A stretch of 26,150 bases of DNA, taken from assembly GCA_043769295.1 (NCBI GenBank), contig JAYVJL010000071.1, forward strand, positions 1-26,150, in the 5' to 3' direction. Source of the DNA: Aalborgiella sp043769295 (lineage in GTDB: Bacteria; Pseudomonadota; Gammaproteobacteria; Burkholderiales; Burkholderiaceae_C). A program made the position numbers and the translations under genes. The notes below the pieces were generated by a model, which worked only from the letters and a program-made list of their open reading frames with translations, was not told the origin of the DNA and made no database searches. Of this stretch, positions 1-6,644 are shown piece after piece; position 1 is the first letter of the stretch, and each line of letters starts with the position of its first letter.

Positions 1-462
1 TTTACCGGAATCCAGCGCCAGCAAGGTCGCCCAGACCGTGGCGGCAGTCATCAAAACCAGCACCGTGTTGTGGTTGTACAACTGTGCCCGCCATGAAAAT
101 CCGATGTGCAGACCGATGAGCAAAACCGCAAACATGGCCGCCTGCGGGCCAAACAAACGAAGTGTGATGCGCCAGGTAAAAAATGCCGTGCCAATGAAGC
201 AGGCCGCCGCTAGGGCATAGGTCCAGTACACGGAAAAGCCGATCAAGCGAATGGGCACCGCGATCAACCAGGTCGGCAGTGGCGGGTGCTTCCAGTAGCC
301 CCACTGCAGGCTATGCGACCAAGCCAACTCTTCCAGACTGTCGGCATATTGGGCCGGGTTGACCAGCGCAGCCGCCAAAGACCAAGTCGCAATGGCGCAA
401 GCGGTGACCCAAAAAGGCAGGTATAACAGTGAAAAAGGTCCGGCTGGAGAGGTCTTGAACAT
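1..462 (-). CDS. GT39/ArnT-like membrane glycosyltransferase, N-terminal part (runs off left edge)
   Basis: The frame starts at the ATG complementary to 460-462 and stays open to base 1, giving 154 codons of an incomplete gene. The translation has a hydrophobic segment at residues 10-35, then an acidic loop ending in the motif GYWKHPPLPTWL (about residues 55-66), and further membrane segments near 68-90, 105-120 and 135-150. An acidic first periplasmic loop followed by a Y-x-K-H-P-P-L motif is characteristic of GT39/PMT_2 and ArnT-like enzymes, which use polyprenyl-phosphate sugars to modify lipid A, glycans or proteins in the inner membrane. The donor and acceptor cannot be told from this fragment. 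It is divergent from the hydrolase gene. The family call is fairly sure, the specific role unknown. Confidence 0.7.
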   Translation of the reverse strand, partial: MFKTSPAGPFSLLYLPFWVTACAIATWSLAAALVNPAQYADSLEELAWSHSLQWGYWKHPPLPTWLIAVPIRLIGFSVYWTYALAAACFIGTAFFTWRITLRLFGPQAAMFAVLLIGLHIGFSWRAQLYNHNTVLVLMTAATVWATLLALDSGK

Positions 463-617
463 GCTGACGTTTCAAAATGTATCGCAACTCTACACGAAAT
501 TTACAAAACCAAACAGTTTCTAAAGTACGTATTTACCGTGTTCTTCAAGTTTTTTACCACTCTCCAAAACCCATCAATCACCCAACCACACCACAGCACA
601 GCACACAATCAATCACC
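463..617. other. Intergenic region between divergent genes
   Basis: 155 bases between the glycosyltransferase start and the hydrolase start must hold promoters for both. The half next to the hydrolase is strikingly A/C-rich (about 560-617) with no purine-rich Shine-Dalgarno. I see no convincing sigma70 pair and no stable hairpin. Confidence 0.4.
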
Positions 618-1544
618 ATGCTGCAAACTTTTCAACAAGCCCTGCCCCACGGCATCACCCTCAGCTGCCGCGCCACCGGCGAGCGCGGTCGCCCTGTTTT
701 GATGTTTTTGCACGGCTTCCCGGAAGCCGCTTTTGTGTGGGACACGCTGCTGGCGCACTTCTCAAAACCCGAGAACGGCGGCTACCGCTGCATCGCCCCC
801 AACCTGCGCGGCTACGAAAAATCAAGCGCCCCTGCCGACGTGAGCGCCTACCGCGCCAAGTTTTTGATCCAGGACATTGCCGCCCTGATCGCCATTGAGA
901 CGGCAGGATCAGACGAACAAGCAGGCAGCCAACTGGCCTGCCTGGTCGCCCACGACTGGGGCGGTGCCGTCGCCTGGGGCGTGGCCAACAAGCTGCCACA
1001 TTTGATGAAAAAGCTCGCCATCATCAACTCCCCGCACCCCGGCACCTTCTGGCGCGAGTTGAAAAGCAACCCCAAACAGCAAGCCGCCAGCGCGTACATG
1101 AACTTCCTCATCCGCCCCGATGCCGAGCGCATCCTGCTGGAAGACGACTGCCGCCGCCTGTTCGAGTTTTTCACCAACATGGGCGCAGCCACCGGCCCGC
1201 ACGCCTGGCTGACCGAACCCATCAAACAGCAATACCGCGAGGTCTGGACCACCAGCCTGACCGGCGGCTGCAACTACTACCGCGCCTCCCCCCTGCGCCC
1301 GCCCACAGCCACCGACAAAGGCGCTGCCGGCGTAGAACTCCCCCGCAGCATGCTGACCATAGACATCCCCACGCTGGTCGTCTGGGCCTTGGACGACATC
1401 GCCCTGCCGCACGAACTCATCGACGGCCTGGACGAGTACATCCCCAACCTGACCCTGAAAACCGTAGCCGACGCAACGCACTGGATCATCCATGAGCAGC
1501 CCGAGCTGGTGGCAGGGTATTTGGAGGACTTTCTTAAAAGTTGA
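618..1544 (+). CDS. Alpha/beta hydrolase, epoxide hydrolase-like
   Basis: A 308-residue alpha/beta-hydrolase. The oxyanion-hole motif HGFPE is at residues 32-36 and the nucleophile motif HDWGG at 112-116. The aspartate nucleophile (D113), rather than serine, points to the epoxide hydrolase/haloalkane or haloacetate dehalogenase branch. A lid-type NYYR lies near 219-222, a likely catalytic acid at D259/D260 (ALDD), and the catalytic histidine at H288 (DATHW). An open frame extends upstream to 477, but that stretch is low-complexity and A/C-rich with no family similarity, so the ATG at 618 is preferred because the hydrolase fold begins there. No Shine-Dalgarno precedes it. The stop codon at 1542-1544 directly abuts a dispersed repeat. 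The substrate is unknown; epoxide hydrolase is likelier than dehalogenase because of the YYR lid. Confidence 0.85.
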   Translation: MLQTFQQALPHGITLSCRATGERGRPVLMFLHGFPEAAFVWDTLLAHFSKPENGGYRCIAPNLRGYEKSSAPADVSAYRAKFLIQDIAALIAIETAGSDEQAGSQLACLVAHDWGGAVAWGVANKLPHLMKKLAIINSPHPGTFWRELKSNPKQQAASAYMNFLIRPDAERILLEDDCRRLFEFFTNMGAATGPHAWLTEPIKQQYREVWTTSLTGGCNYYRASPLRPPTATDKGAAGVELPRSMLTIDIPTLVVWALDDIALPHELIDGLDEYIPNLTLKTVADATHWIIHEQPELVAGYLEDFLKS

Positions 1545-1603
1545 TTTTGCTATATTTAACATAGCAACTCAGGCAACAGATACGACGGCTAAAGGCCAAA
1601 TTT
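1545..1603 (+). repeat. Dispersed hairpin-plus-tail repeat, copy A (intergenic)
   Basis: A perfect 7-bp stem (TTGCTAT at 1547-1553, ATAGCAA at 1561-1567) with a 7-base loop is followed by a conserved tail containing CAACAGATACGACGGCTA and GGCC-AAATTT. It aligns without gaps with the copy at 4931-4990 over the whole length. It begins right after the hydrolase stop codon, so the hairpin could also end or stabilise that transcript, though it lacks a clear T-run. No open reading frame is present. Confidence 0.8.
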
Positions 1604-1626
1604 ACCACTAAAACCCAACAGATCAG

Positions 1627-2502
1627 CTAATAAACCGATTTCTCCCTTGCCGGTCTGTCCTTGAACCGCTTATGCACCCAAAAATACTGCGCAGGCATCG
1701 TATCAATGTAAGCTTCCAAGCGACGATTCATCAGCGCCGTATCCGCCACCGCATCATCTGACGGGAAATTCTCCCAAGCCGGCAAAATCTTGACTTCATA
1801 GCCATAAGACGTCATCCGGTTCAAAACAGGAACGACTTTGGCACGACCCAGACGGGCAAAGCGCGACAGGGACGGCACGGTACACGCCTGCACCCCGTAA
1901 AACGGCACAAACACCGACTCTTCGGGGCCAAAGTTCATGTCCGGCAGCAGGCCCAGCATCTCGCCAGAGCGCAGCGCGGTGACGATCTCCTTCACCCCTG
2001 CAATGCGGCCAAACAGGCGGATATTGCCGAAACGGGCGCGGCGCTTCAGCACCCAGGCGTCTATCGTTTTATTCGACTGGTTGGTGTAAATGGTGATCAA
2101 TTTGCGCTGAATTTGCTGAGTAAACGCGGTGTTACCCGCGTCCATACCGACAAAATGCGGCACAAACAGCACGACTGGCTCGTTGTTTTGCAGCTCATGG
2201 ACAGCGCCGGTGATCTTCAAGCGTTTCAGCGTCACCGCCGCGCTGCCGTGCCACAACCAGCCCCGATCCAGCCAGGCCTGCACAAAATAGATGAAGTTTT
2301 GACGCACCAGCCGGCGTATTTGTTTACTTGTTTGCTCTGGAAAGCATAGCGTCAAATTAACCGTGGCGACGTGGCGGCGTGATTTGACGAGGTAAAACAG
2401 CAAGCTGCCCAGCACCCAGCCCAGCGCCCGTACCCAACTCAGTGGCAGCACAGCCAGAAAACGCATGAAACCAATGGCCAGATAGGCACCCAACTTGCTC
2501 AT
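1627..2502 (-). CDS. LpxL/LpxM-family lipid A acyltransferase (second gene of the pair)
   Basis: A 291-residue member of the HtrB/LpxL lysophospholipid acyltransferase family, which transfers acyl chains to lipid A precursors at the inner face of the cytoplasmic membrane. An N-terminal hydrophobic segment (about residues 8-38) is followed by the basic stretch KSRRHVATVNLTLCFPE (40-56), typical of this family, and by the catalytic HX4D motif HFVGMD (H116-D121). The C-terminal FWVHKRFKDRP is also typical. Its ATG overlaps the stop of the upstream acyltransferase gene (ATGA, 2499-2502), indicating translational coupling. Two tandem acyltransferases usually mean primary and secondary acylation steps or differing chain specificity. 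Which gene does which cannot be read from sequence. The neighbourhood, divergent from metK, is one I recall from Burkholderiales. Confidence 0.88.
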   Translation of the reverse strand: MSKLGAYLAIGFMRFLAVLPLSWVRALGWVLGSLLFYLVKSRRHVATVNLTLCFPEQTSKQIRRLVRQNFIYFVQAWLDRGWLWHGSAAVTLKRLKITGAVHELQNNEPVVLFVPHFVGMDAGNTAFTQQIQRKLITIYTNQSNKTIDAWVLKRRARFGNIRLFGRIAGVKEIVTALRSGEMLGLLPDMNFGPEESVFVPFYGVQACTVPSLSRFARLGRAKVVPVLNRMTSYGYEVKILPAWENFPSDDAVADTALMNRRLEAYIDTMPAQYFWVHKRFKDRPAREKSVY

Positions 2503-3389
2503 TCAGGCTTGGCCTCGGCGGGTTTGGTCTCTGGTGCGACCTCTTTTCGGGGCGATTTGTAACGGCCGTAGCCCCACAAATACTGGGTCGGACAACCGCG
2601 TATCAGCGCTTCCATTGCACGGTTCATGCGCTGCACGGCATCGTCCAGATTGTCAGTAAGTCCTTGATCCAGTTCATAAAAATGGATGTTATAGCCTCGC
2701 CCCCACGGCAGGCGCTGGCCCCAGCCGACCAGCACGGTGGCGCCGGTTTGGGCGGCCAGACGCGCCGCCAGCGTCATGGTGTAGGCGTCTTTGCCAAAAA
2801 ACGGTGCCCACAGCCCCATGCCGTCGGGCGGCACCTGGTCGGGCAGCAGGCCCACGGCCTCGCCTTTGCGCAGGGCTTTGATCATTTGGCGCACGCCCGT
2901 CAAATTGGTCGGCACGGTTTGCAACCCTTTGCGGCTGCGTGAATTGGCGACCAAAGCCTGCATCCAGACCTTGCGCGCCGGGCGGTACAGGGCGGTCATC
3001 GGGCCGAGTTGGGCGCTGAATTGCTGCGCCCAGGCTTGGGCGACGATTTCAAAGCAGCCCAGGTGCGGGGTCAGCAAAATCACACCCTTGCCTTTGGCGT
3101 AGGCGTTTTGAACATTCTCCAGCTGGTGCCAGGTGAAGGGCACCTCGGCGATACCGGTGCGCTTGCCACGCGTCCCCATCCACAGCCTGGGCAGCTCGCC
3201 CACCATGCGCCCGGTGCTGGCCACCGCGCCGGCCACTTGTCCGAAGGTGTAACCGGCCTGTCGGCTGTTGGCCAAAAACCGCCGGCGGTAGGTGGGAGAC
3301 ACCGCAAAAACCAGCCAGCCCAGCGCCGCGCCTATGCCGTGCGCCAGCCACAAAGGTAGCATTGAGAAACATTTAAAAAGTAAAATCAT
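2499..3389 (-). CDS. LpxL/LpxM-family lipid A acyltransferase (first gene of the pair)
   Basis: A 296-residue acyltransferase of the LpxL/HtrB family. From the chosen start the protein opens with a hydrophobic signal-anchor (MILLFKCFSMLPLWLAHGIG), reaches the catalytic HX4E motif HLGCFE at about residues 109-114, has LLPDQVPP in the middle, and ends with the family signature QYLWGYGRYKSPR. A basic, proline- and glutamate-rich tail follows. The frame is open 40 codons further upstream to 3509, but that extension has no family character and would overlap the metK riboswitch antisense, so the ATG complementary to 3387-3389 is preferred. It is the first gene of a two-gene operon, overlapping the next by 4 bases. 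Substrate is expected to be a lipid A intermediate; paralogue specificity is unresolved. Confidence 0.87.
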   Translation of the reverse strand: MILLFKCFSMLPLWLAHGIGAALGWLVFAVSPTYRRRFLANSRQAGYTFGQVAGAVASTGRMVGELPRLWMGTRGKRTGIAEVPFTWHQLENVQNAYAKGKGVILLTPHLGCFEIVAQAWAQQFSAQLGPMTALYRPARKVWMQALVANSRSRKGLQTVPTNLTGVRQMIKALRKGEAVGLLPDQVPPDGMGLWAPFFGKDAYTMTLAARLAAQTGATVLVGWGQRLPWGRGYNIHFYELDQGLTDNLDDAVQRMNRAMEALIRGCPTQYLWGYGRYKSPRKEVAPETKPAEAKPE

Positions 3390-3401
3390 CAAGAATCGTC
3401 G

Positions 3402-3430
3402 GTACGGTTTGTCACAAATTACGATAAAAT
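3402..3430 (+). promoter_or_regulatory. Candidate metK promoter
   Basis: TAAAAT at 3425-3430 is a good -10 hexamer. It would start transcription near 3437, exactly at the 5' end of the SAM-II-like aptamer, as expected for a riboswitch-led transcript. The -35 at 17-bp spacing (GTACGG, 3402-3407) is poor. TTGTCA at 3409-3414 is better in sequence but too close to serve as its -35. The position argues for the -10, but the promoter is unproven. Confidence 0.4.
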
Positions 3431-3436
3431 GACCAG

Positions 3437-3490
3437 GTCGCTGAGTTAACTGAACTACTTGCAGGGCGACATTAAAGATATCTGCTAAAG
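3437..3490 (+). promoter_or_regulatory. SAM-II-like riboswitch aptamer in the metK leader
   Basis: An H-type pseudoknot can be drawn that matches the SAM-II class. P1 is GTCGCT (3437-3442) with GGCGAC (3465-3470), 6 bp including one G-U. Inside the loop is GAGTTAAC (3443-3450), one change from the class core GAUUUAAC, and TTGC (3459-3462). After P1 comes an A-rich joiner (ATTAAAGATA) and GCTAAAG (3484-3490). TTGC pairs with GC[T]AA (3484-3488), leaving T3486 unpaired, equivalent to the uridine contacting SAM in the known structure. Order, P1 length and conserved bases agree with SAM-II from memory; no covariance search was run. It precedes SAM synthetase, so feedback repression by SAM is expected. 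I know the class mainly from Alphaproteobacteria. Confidence 0.75.
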
Positions 3491-3578
3491 CGTTCGCCAA
3501 GACTCCCAAGGTTCAAGGCAACGCGTCCTTAACCACAGCAATGCAGGTATTTTGATACCGCATGGCAGCAATTGGAGT
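3490..3578 (+). promoter_or_regulatory. metK: metK leader hairpins and anti-Shine-Dalgarno pairing (candidate expression platform)
   Basis: Two hairpins fill the space between the aptamer and metK. The first pairs GCGTT (3490-3494) with AACGC (3520-3524) and GCC (3496-3498) with GGC (3517-3519), with one bulged C. The second pairs ATGC-GGTAT (3541-3550) with ATACC-GCAT (3555-3563) around a TTTG loop. The first loop carries ACTCC (3502-3506), fully complementary to GGAGT at 3574-3578, which contains the metK Shine-Dalgarno GGAG; two more A-T pairs are possible past a bulge. This would hide the ribosome site. The first hairpin shares base 3490 with the aptamer, so ligand binding could shift the balance. 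No T-run is present, so control would be translational. Confidence 0.5.
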
Positions 3579-3587
3579 TTACTCAAC

Positions 3588-4772
3588 ATGGCAAGCGATT
3601 TTTTATTCACCTCTGAATCCGTATCCGAAGGCCACCCAGACAAGGTAGCCGACCAGATTTCTGACGCTATTCTTGACGCTATTTTCAAGCAAGACCCGCT
3701 GAGCCGCGTCGCGGCTGAGACCTTGTGCAACACCGGCCTGGTCGTTTTGGCGGGTGAAATCACCACCAATGCGCATGTGGACTACATCCAGGTCGCGCGC
3801 GACACCATCAAACGCATTGGCTACGACAACACCGAGTATGGCATCGACTACAAAGGCTGCGCGGTGCTGGTGGCTTATGACAAGCAATCCAACGACATTG
3901 CCCAGGGTGTGGACCACGCGTCTGATGACCACCTGAACATCGGCGCGGGCGACCAGGGCCTGATGTTTGGCTATGCCTGTGACGAAACCCCGGATTTGAT
4001 GCCAGCACCGATCTACTACGCGCACCGTTTGGTTGAGCGCCAGGCACAACTGCGTAAAGATGGCCGTATGCCTTTCCTGCGCCCGGACGCAAAAAGCCAG
4101 GTCACCATGCGCTATGTGGATGGCAAACCCGTCAGCATCGACACCGTGGTGCTGTCCACCCAGCACGACCCGGACCAGTCTGAAACCATGCACAAAATGA
4201 AGCAAAGCTTCATCGACGCCGTCATCGAGCAGATCATCTTGCCGGTGTTGCCGAAAGAAATGATCACCAAAGACACCCGTTATTTGATCAACCCGACCGG
4301 CCGTTTCGTCATTGGCGGCCCGCAAGGCGATTGCGGTTTGACCGGTCGCAAGATCATTGTCGACACCTACGGCGGCGCTTGCCCGCACGGCGGTGGTGCA
4401 TTCTCAGGCAAAGACCCCTCCAAAGTTGACCGTTCAGCCGCCTACGCAGCGCGTTACGTGGCGAAAAACATCGTCGCCGCCGGCTTGGCCAAGCAGTGCC
4501 AAATCCAGGTCGCCTACGCGATTGGCGTGGCCAAACCGATGAACGTCACCGTTTACACCGAAGGCACGGGCATCATGTCTGACGAGAAATTGTCCGCCTT
4601 GGTGCAAGAGCACTTTGACCTGCGCCCCAAAGGCATCATCCAGATGCTCGACCTGCTGCGCCCGATCTACGAAAAAACCGCCGCCTACGGCCACTTCGGC
4701 CGCGACGAGCCGGAATTCACTTGGGAAAAGACCGACAAAGTTGCCGCATTGCGTGCTGCTTCGGGTTTGTAA
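3588..4772 (+). CDS. metK: S-adenosylmethionine synthetase MetK
   Basis: A 394-residue methionine adenosyltransferase, close to the usual length of about 385-395. It makes S-adenosylmethionine from ATP and methionine in the cytoplasm and forms a tetramer. Visible signatures are SEGHPDKVADQISDAILD near the N-terminus (GHPDK at 15-19), the hexapeptide GAGDQG in the centre, and the glycine-rich GGGAFSGKDPSKVDRSAAY motif that shapes the phosphate site. The ATG at 3588 is chosen because the conserved N-terminus begins there and GGAG lies 10 bases upstream. An upstream TTG at 3552 is in frame but falls in a hairpin loop. The leader carries a SAM-II-like aptamer, so SAM probably represses its own synthesis. 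A strong intrinsic terminator follows, so the gene is probably monocistronic. Confidence 0.98.
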   Translation: MASDFLFTSESVSEGHPDKVADQISDAILDAIFKQDPLSRVAAETLCNTGLVVLAGEITTNAHVDYIQVARDTIKRIGYDNTEYGIDYKGCAVLVAYDKQSNDIAQGVDHASDDHLNIGAGDQGLMFGYACDETPDLMPAPIYYAHRLVERQAQLRKDGRMPFLRPDAKSQVTMRYVDGKPVSIDTVVLSTQHDPDQSETMHKMKQSFIDAVIEQIILPVLPKEMITKDTRYLINPTGRFVIGGPQGDCGLTGRKIIVDTYGGACPHGGGAFSGKDPSKVDRSAAYAARYVAKNIVAAGLAKQCQIQVAYAIGVAKPMNVTVYTEGTGIMSDEKLSALVQEHFDLRPKGIIQMLDLLRPIYEKTAAYGHFGRDEPEFTWEKTDKVAALRAASGL

Positions 4773-4798
4773 ACAAATACCGGTTGTTGCATTGAAAA

Positions 4799-4830
4799 AG
4801 CCGCCAGATGTGAGTCTGGCGGCTTTTTTT
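4799..4830 (+). terminator. Intrinsic terminator of metK
   Basis: A perfect 10-bp GC-rich stem (AGCCGCCAGA at 4799-4808, TCTGGCGGCT at 4815-4824) with a 6-base loop is followed immediately by a run of seven T (4824-4830). It lies 27 bases past the metK stop codon. Confidence 0.95.
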
Positions 4831-4930
4831 ATTCGTTCAACCTGCATGGCGGACGATTGCAGGGCTGTAATCTATGGATTGAATTGGGGTATGAAATTTG
4901 CGTTTGAAGATTGCGCCAGTCTTTGCAAAT

Positions 4931-4990
4931 AATTGCTATGTTATTAATAGCAATATAAACAACAAATACGCCGGCTAGATGCCAATTTAT
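4931..4990 (+). repeat. Dispersed hairpin-plus-tail repeat, copy B (ends in the MerR stop codon)
   Basis: A 7-bp stem (TTGCTAT 4933-4939, ATAGCAA 4947-4953) with a 7-base loop is followed by a tail with CAACAAATACGCCGGCTA and GCCAATTT. It aligns with copy A without gaps. The minus-strand MerR gene ends at 4987-4989, so its TAA stop codon is formed inside the last bases of the repeat. It lies between the 3' ends of metK and the MerR gene. Confidence 0.8.
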
Positions 4991-5379
4991 TTACTTTTCA
5001 GCTTTCCAAGCAGTGCTACAGCCTCTTTTTCATGCAATTTGACTTCTTCCAGGTTCGCCTGCAGGTCGGTCATCTGCTCTTCCAGTTCGCGTTTGTGGGT
5101 GGCCAGCACCGATAAAAACTTTTGCAGCTGCACACCCGTGTCGCGCGGGCTGTCGTACAGATCGATGATGTCTTTGGCTTCGGTGAGCGATAAACCCAGC
5201 CGTTTGGCACGCAAAGTCAGTTTCAGGCGGGTGCGGTCTCTGGCGTTGTAGACACGGCTACGGCCGCCTACGCCTTCGCGCTGGGGGGACAGCAGGCCCA
5301 TGTCTTCGTAGAAACGAATGGCACGGGTGGTCAGATCAAATTCTTTGGCCAAATCGCTGATGGTGTAACTTTGGCTCAT
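4987..5379 (-). CDS. MerR-family transcriptional regulator (LiuR-like)
   Basis: A 130-residue MerR-type regulator. The N-terminal winged helix is clear: YTISDLAKEFDLTTRAIRFY at residues 5-24, then EDMGLLSP and the wing R-x-Y-N-x-R-D-R (about 38-49). Residues 75-125 form a long heptad-rich dimerisation coiled coil. There are no cysteines, so a metal thiolate sensor is unlikely. The short form with RDRTRLKLTLRAKRLG resembles LiuR-type regulators of branched-chain amino acid and fatty acid degradation in proteobacteria; that assignment is from memory and moderate. It is divergent from the metallo-beta-lactamase-fold gene across a 135-base spacer with a dyad at 5418-5433, so it may control that gene and itself. 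Its stop codon lies within a dispersed repeat. Confidence 0.9.
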   Translation of the reverse strand: MSQSYTISDLAKEFDLTTRAIRFYEDMGLLSPQREGVGGRSRVYNARDRTRLKLTLRAKRLGLSLTEAKDIIDLYDSPRDTGVQLQKFLSVLATHKRELEEQMTDLQANLEEVKLHEKEAVALLGKLKSK

Positions 5380-5417
5380 GATTATTTGAAGTGATTGGGA
5401 TAAGATGGATTTAGCAA

Positions 5418-5433
5418 TTGACGTTTACGTAAA
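5418..5433. promoter_or_regulatory. Candidate operator for the divergent MerR regulator
   Basis: TTGACGTTTACGTAAA is a near-perfect inverted repeat (TTGACG-TTTA-CGTAAA, one mismatch in six per half) in the spacer between the MerR gene and the metallo-beta-lactamase-fold gene. TTGACG also reads as a -35 toward 5515. It resembles the ACGT-rich boxes I recall for LiuR-type regulators. No good -10 was found at the 19-bp spacing typical of MerR promoters. Confidence 0.45.
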
Positions 5434-5514
5434 GGTAAGCGTTGATTTTGACCGATTATGACTGATAAATCGACCCCCAACGACAGCCTTTTAAAAGCCT
5501 TTTGACAGCACCTT

Positions 5515-6609
5515 ATGACCGAAACCAGCACCCAACCGTACGTATCCAGCCCCATGAATGAACTGGAGCGCAAACTGCACTACCCGCTGGGTGAGCAGAT
5601 GCCTGAATTTGGCCACGGCCTGACCGTAGCGCCCGGCATCCAATGGCTGCGCATGGGCTTGCCGTTTGCACTGAACCACATCAATTTATGGCTCATACGT
5701 GACACTATTGACGGCGTGGACGGCTGGACGGTGGTGGACTGCTGCATTGACAGAACCGAGTCCCGCGCGCAGTGGGAGCAGGTGTTTGTCAACGCTTTGG
5801 AAGGCCTGCCGATTTTGCGAGTGGTCGTCACCCACATGCACCCTGACCACATTGGTTTGGCACACTGGCTGTGCAAGCGCTGGAACGTGGCGCTGTGGAT
5901 GAGCGGCACGGACTACAACGTGGCGCGCCTGGCCTGCTCGTCCAGCGCTGGCTTTGGCGGTATTGAAAGCGCTGTCTTCTTTGCCAAACACGGCTTGGTC
6001 GACCCCGTTGCGCAAGAGAAACTGCGGGCCCGGTCCAACTATTTTCCCAGCCTGGTGCCCGCTGTGCCACTGAGCTACCGCCGCATGATGGATGGCGACA
6101 TCATCCCCATCGGCAAGTACCTCTTTCGCGCCATCAGCGGTTTTGGCCACGCGCCCGAGCACATTGCGCTGTACTGTGACGAATCCAGGATTTTGCTGGG
6201 TGGCGACATGATGCTGCCGCGCATCTCGACCAACGTCAGCGTTTACGACAACGAGCCTGAATCCAACGCGCTGCAGCTGTTTTTAGACTCCATCGACAAA
6301 TTTTCCCCCTGCGCGCCAGACACCTTGACCCTGCCCTCGCACGGCAAACCCTTTGTCGGCATCCATGAACGCATCAAACAACTGCATGAGCACCACGCCG
6401 ACCGTCTGGGCGAAGTGCTGGAAGCTTGCCAAGCCAAACCCTGCAGCGCTGCAGACGTGCTGCCAGTCATGTTCAAAAGAGAGCTGGACTTGCACCAAAC
6501 CACCTTTGCCATGGGTGAAGTGATTGCACATTTGCACTTTTTATGGTTTCAGGGGCGATTAAAGCGCAAATATTGCACTGATGGCATCTACCGGTTCAGT
6601 GCGTCCTGA
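5515..6609 (+). CDS. Metallo-beta-lactamase-fold hydrolase with C-terminal winged-helix domain
   Basis: A 364-residue metallo-beta-lactamase superfamily protein. The zinc motif THMHPDH gives H107, H109, D111 and H112; further ligands are H212 (GFGHAPEH), D231 (LLGGDMML) and H276 (LPSHGKP), so the dinuclear site looks intact. The last 80 or so residues (HERIKQLHEHHADR onward, then HLHFLWFQGRLKRK) look like the winged-helix tail of LACTB2-like enzymes, arguing for a thioesterase or nuclease-like hydrolase rather than an antibiotic lactamase. There is no signal peptide, so it is cytoplasmic. It is divergent from a LiuR-like MerR gene, hinting at acyl-CoA or branched-chain metabolism, but the substrate is not known. 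The ATG at 5515 is the first in frame; residues 1-14 are poorly constrained and a start at 5554 is possible. Confidence 0.88.
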   Translation: MTETSTQPYVSSPMNELERKLHYPLGEQMPEFGHGLTVAPGIQWLRMGLPFALNHINLWLIRDTIDGVDGWTVVDCCIDRTESRAQWEQVFVNALEGLPILRVVVTHMHPDHIGLAHWLCKRWNVALWMSGTDYNVARLACSSSAGFGGIESAVFFAKHGLVDPVAQEKLRARSNYFPSLVPAVPLSYRRMMDGDIIPIGKYLFRAISGFGHAPEHIALYCDESRILLGGDMMLPRISTNVSVYDNEPESNALQLFLDSIDKFSPCAPDTLTLPSHGKPFVGIHERIKQLHEHHADRLGEVLEACQAKPCSAADVLPVMFKRELDLHQTTFAMGEVIAHLHFLWFQGRLKRKYCTDGIYRFSAS

Positions 6610-6644
6610 TAGGAAATTTCGTATCTGCGGCGGCCGGTGGCTTA

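Noticed and set aside
477..617. N-terminal extension of the alpha/beta hydrolase from an ATG at 477
   Set aside because: The 47 extra residues are low-complexity (Thr/Gln/Pro/Ser-rich) with no family similarity; the fold begins at the ATG at 618.
909..1562. Long minus-strand open frame opposite the hydrolase
   Set aside because: Glycine/valine/glutamine-rich shadow of a GC-rich coding strand, with no motif or start context.
3409..3430. TTGTCA/TAAAAT as a -35/-10 pair for metK
   Set aside because: The spacing is only 10 bases; only the -10 is kept as a candidate.
3390..3509. 40-codon upstream extension of the first acyltransferase
   Set aside because: It would run antisense through the riboswitch region and lacks family character; the hydrophobic anchor starts at 3389.
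3603..4388. 261-codon minus-strand frame opposite metK
   Set aside because: Shadow of an unmistakable metK; composition is typical of antisense frames.
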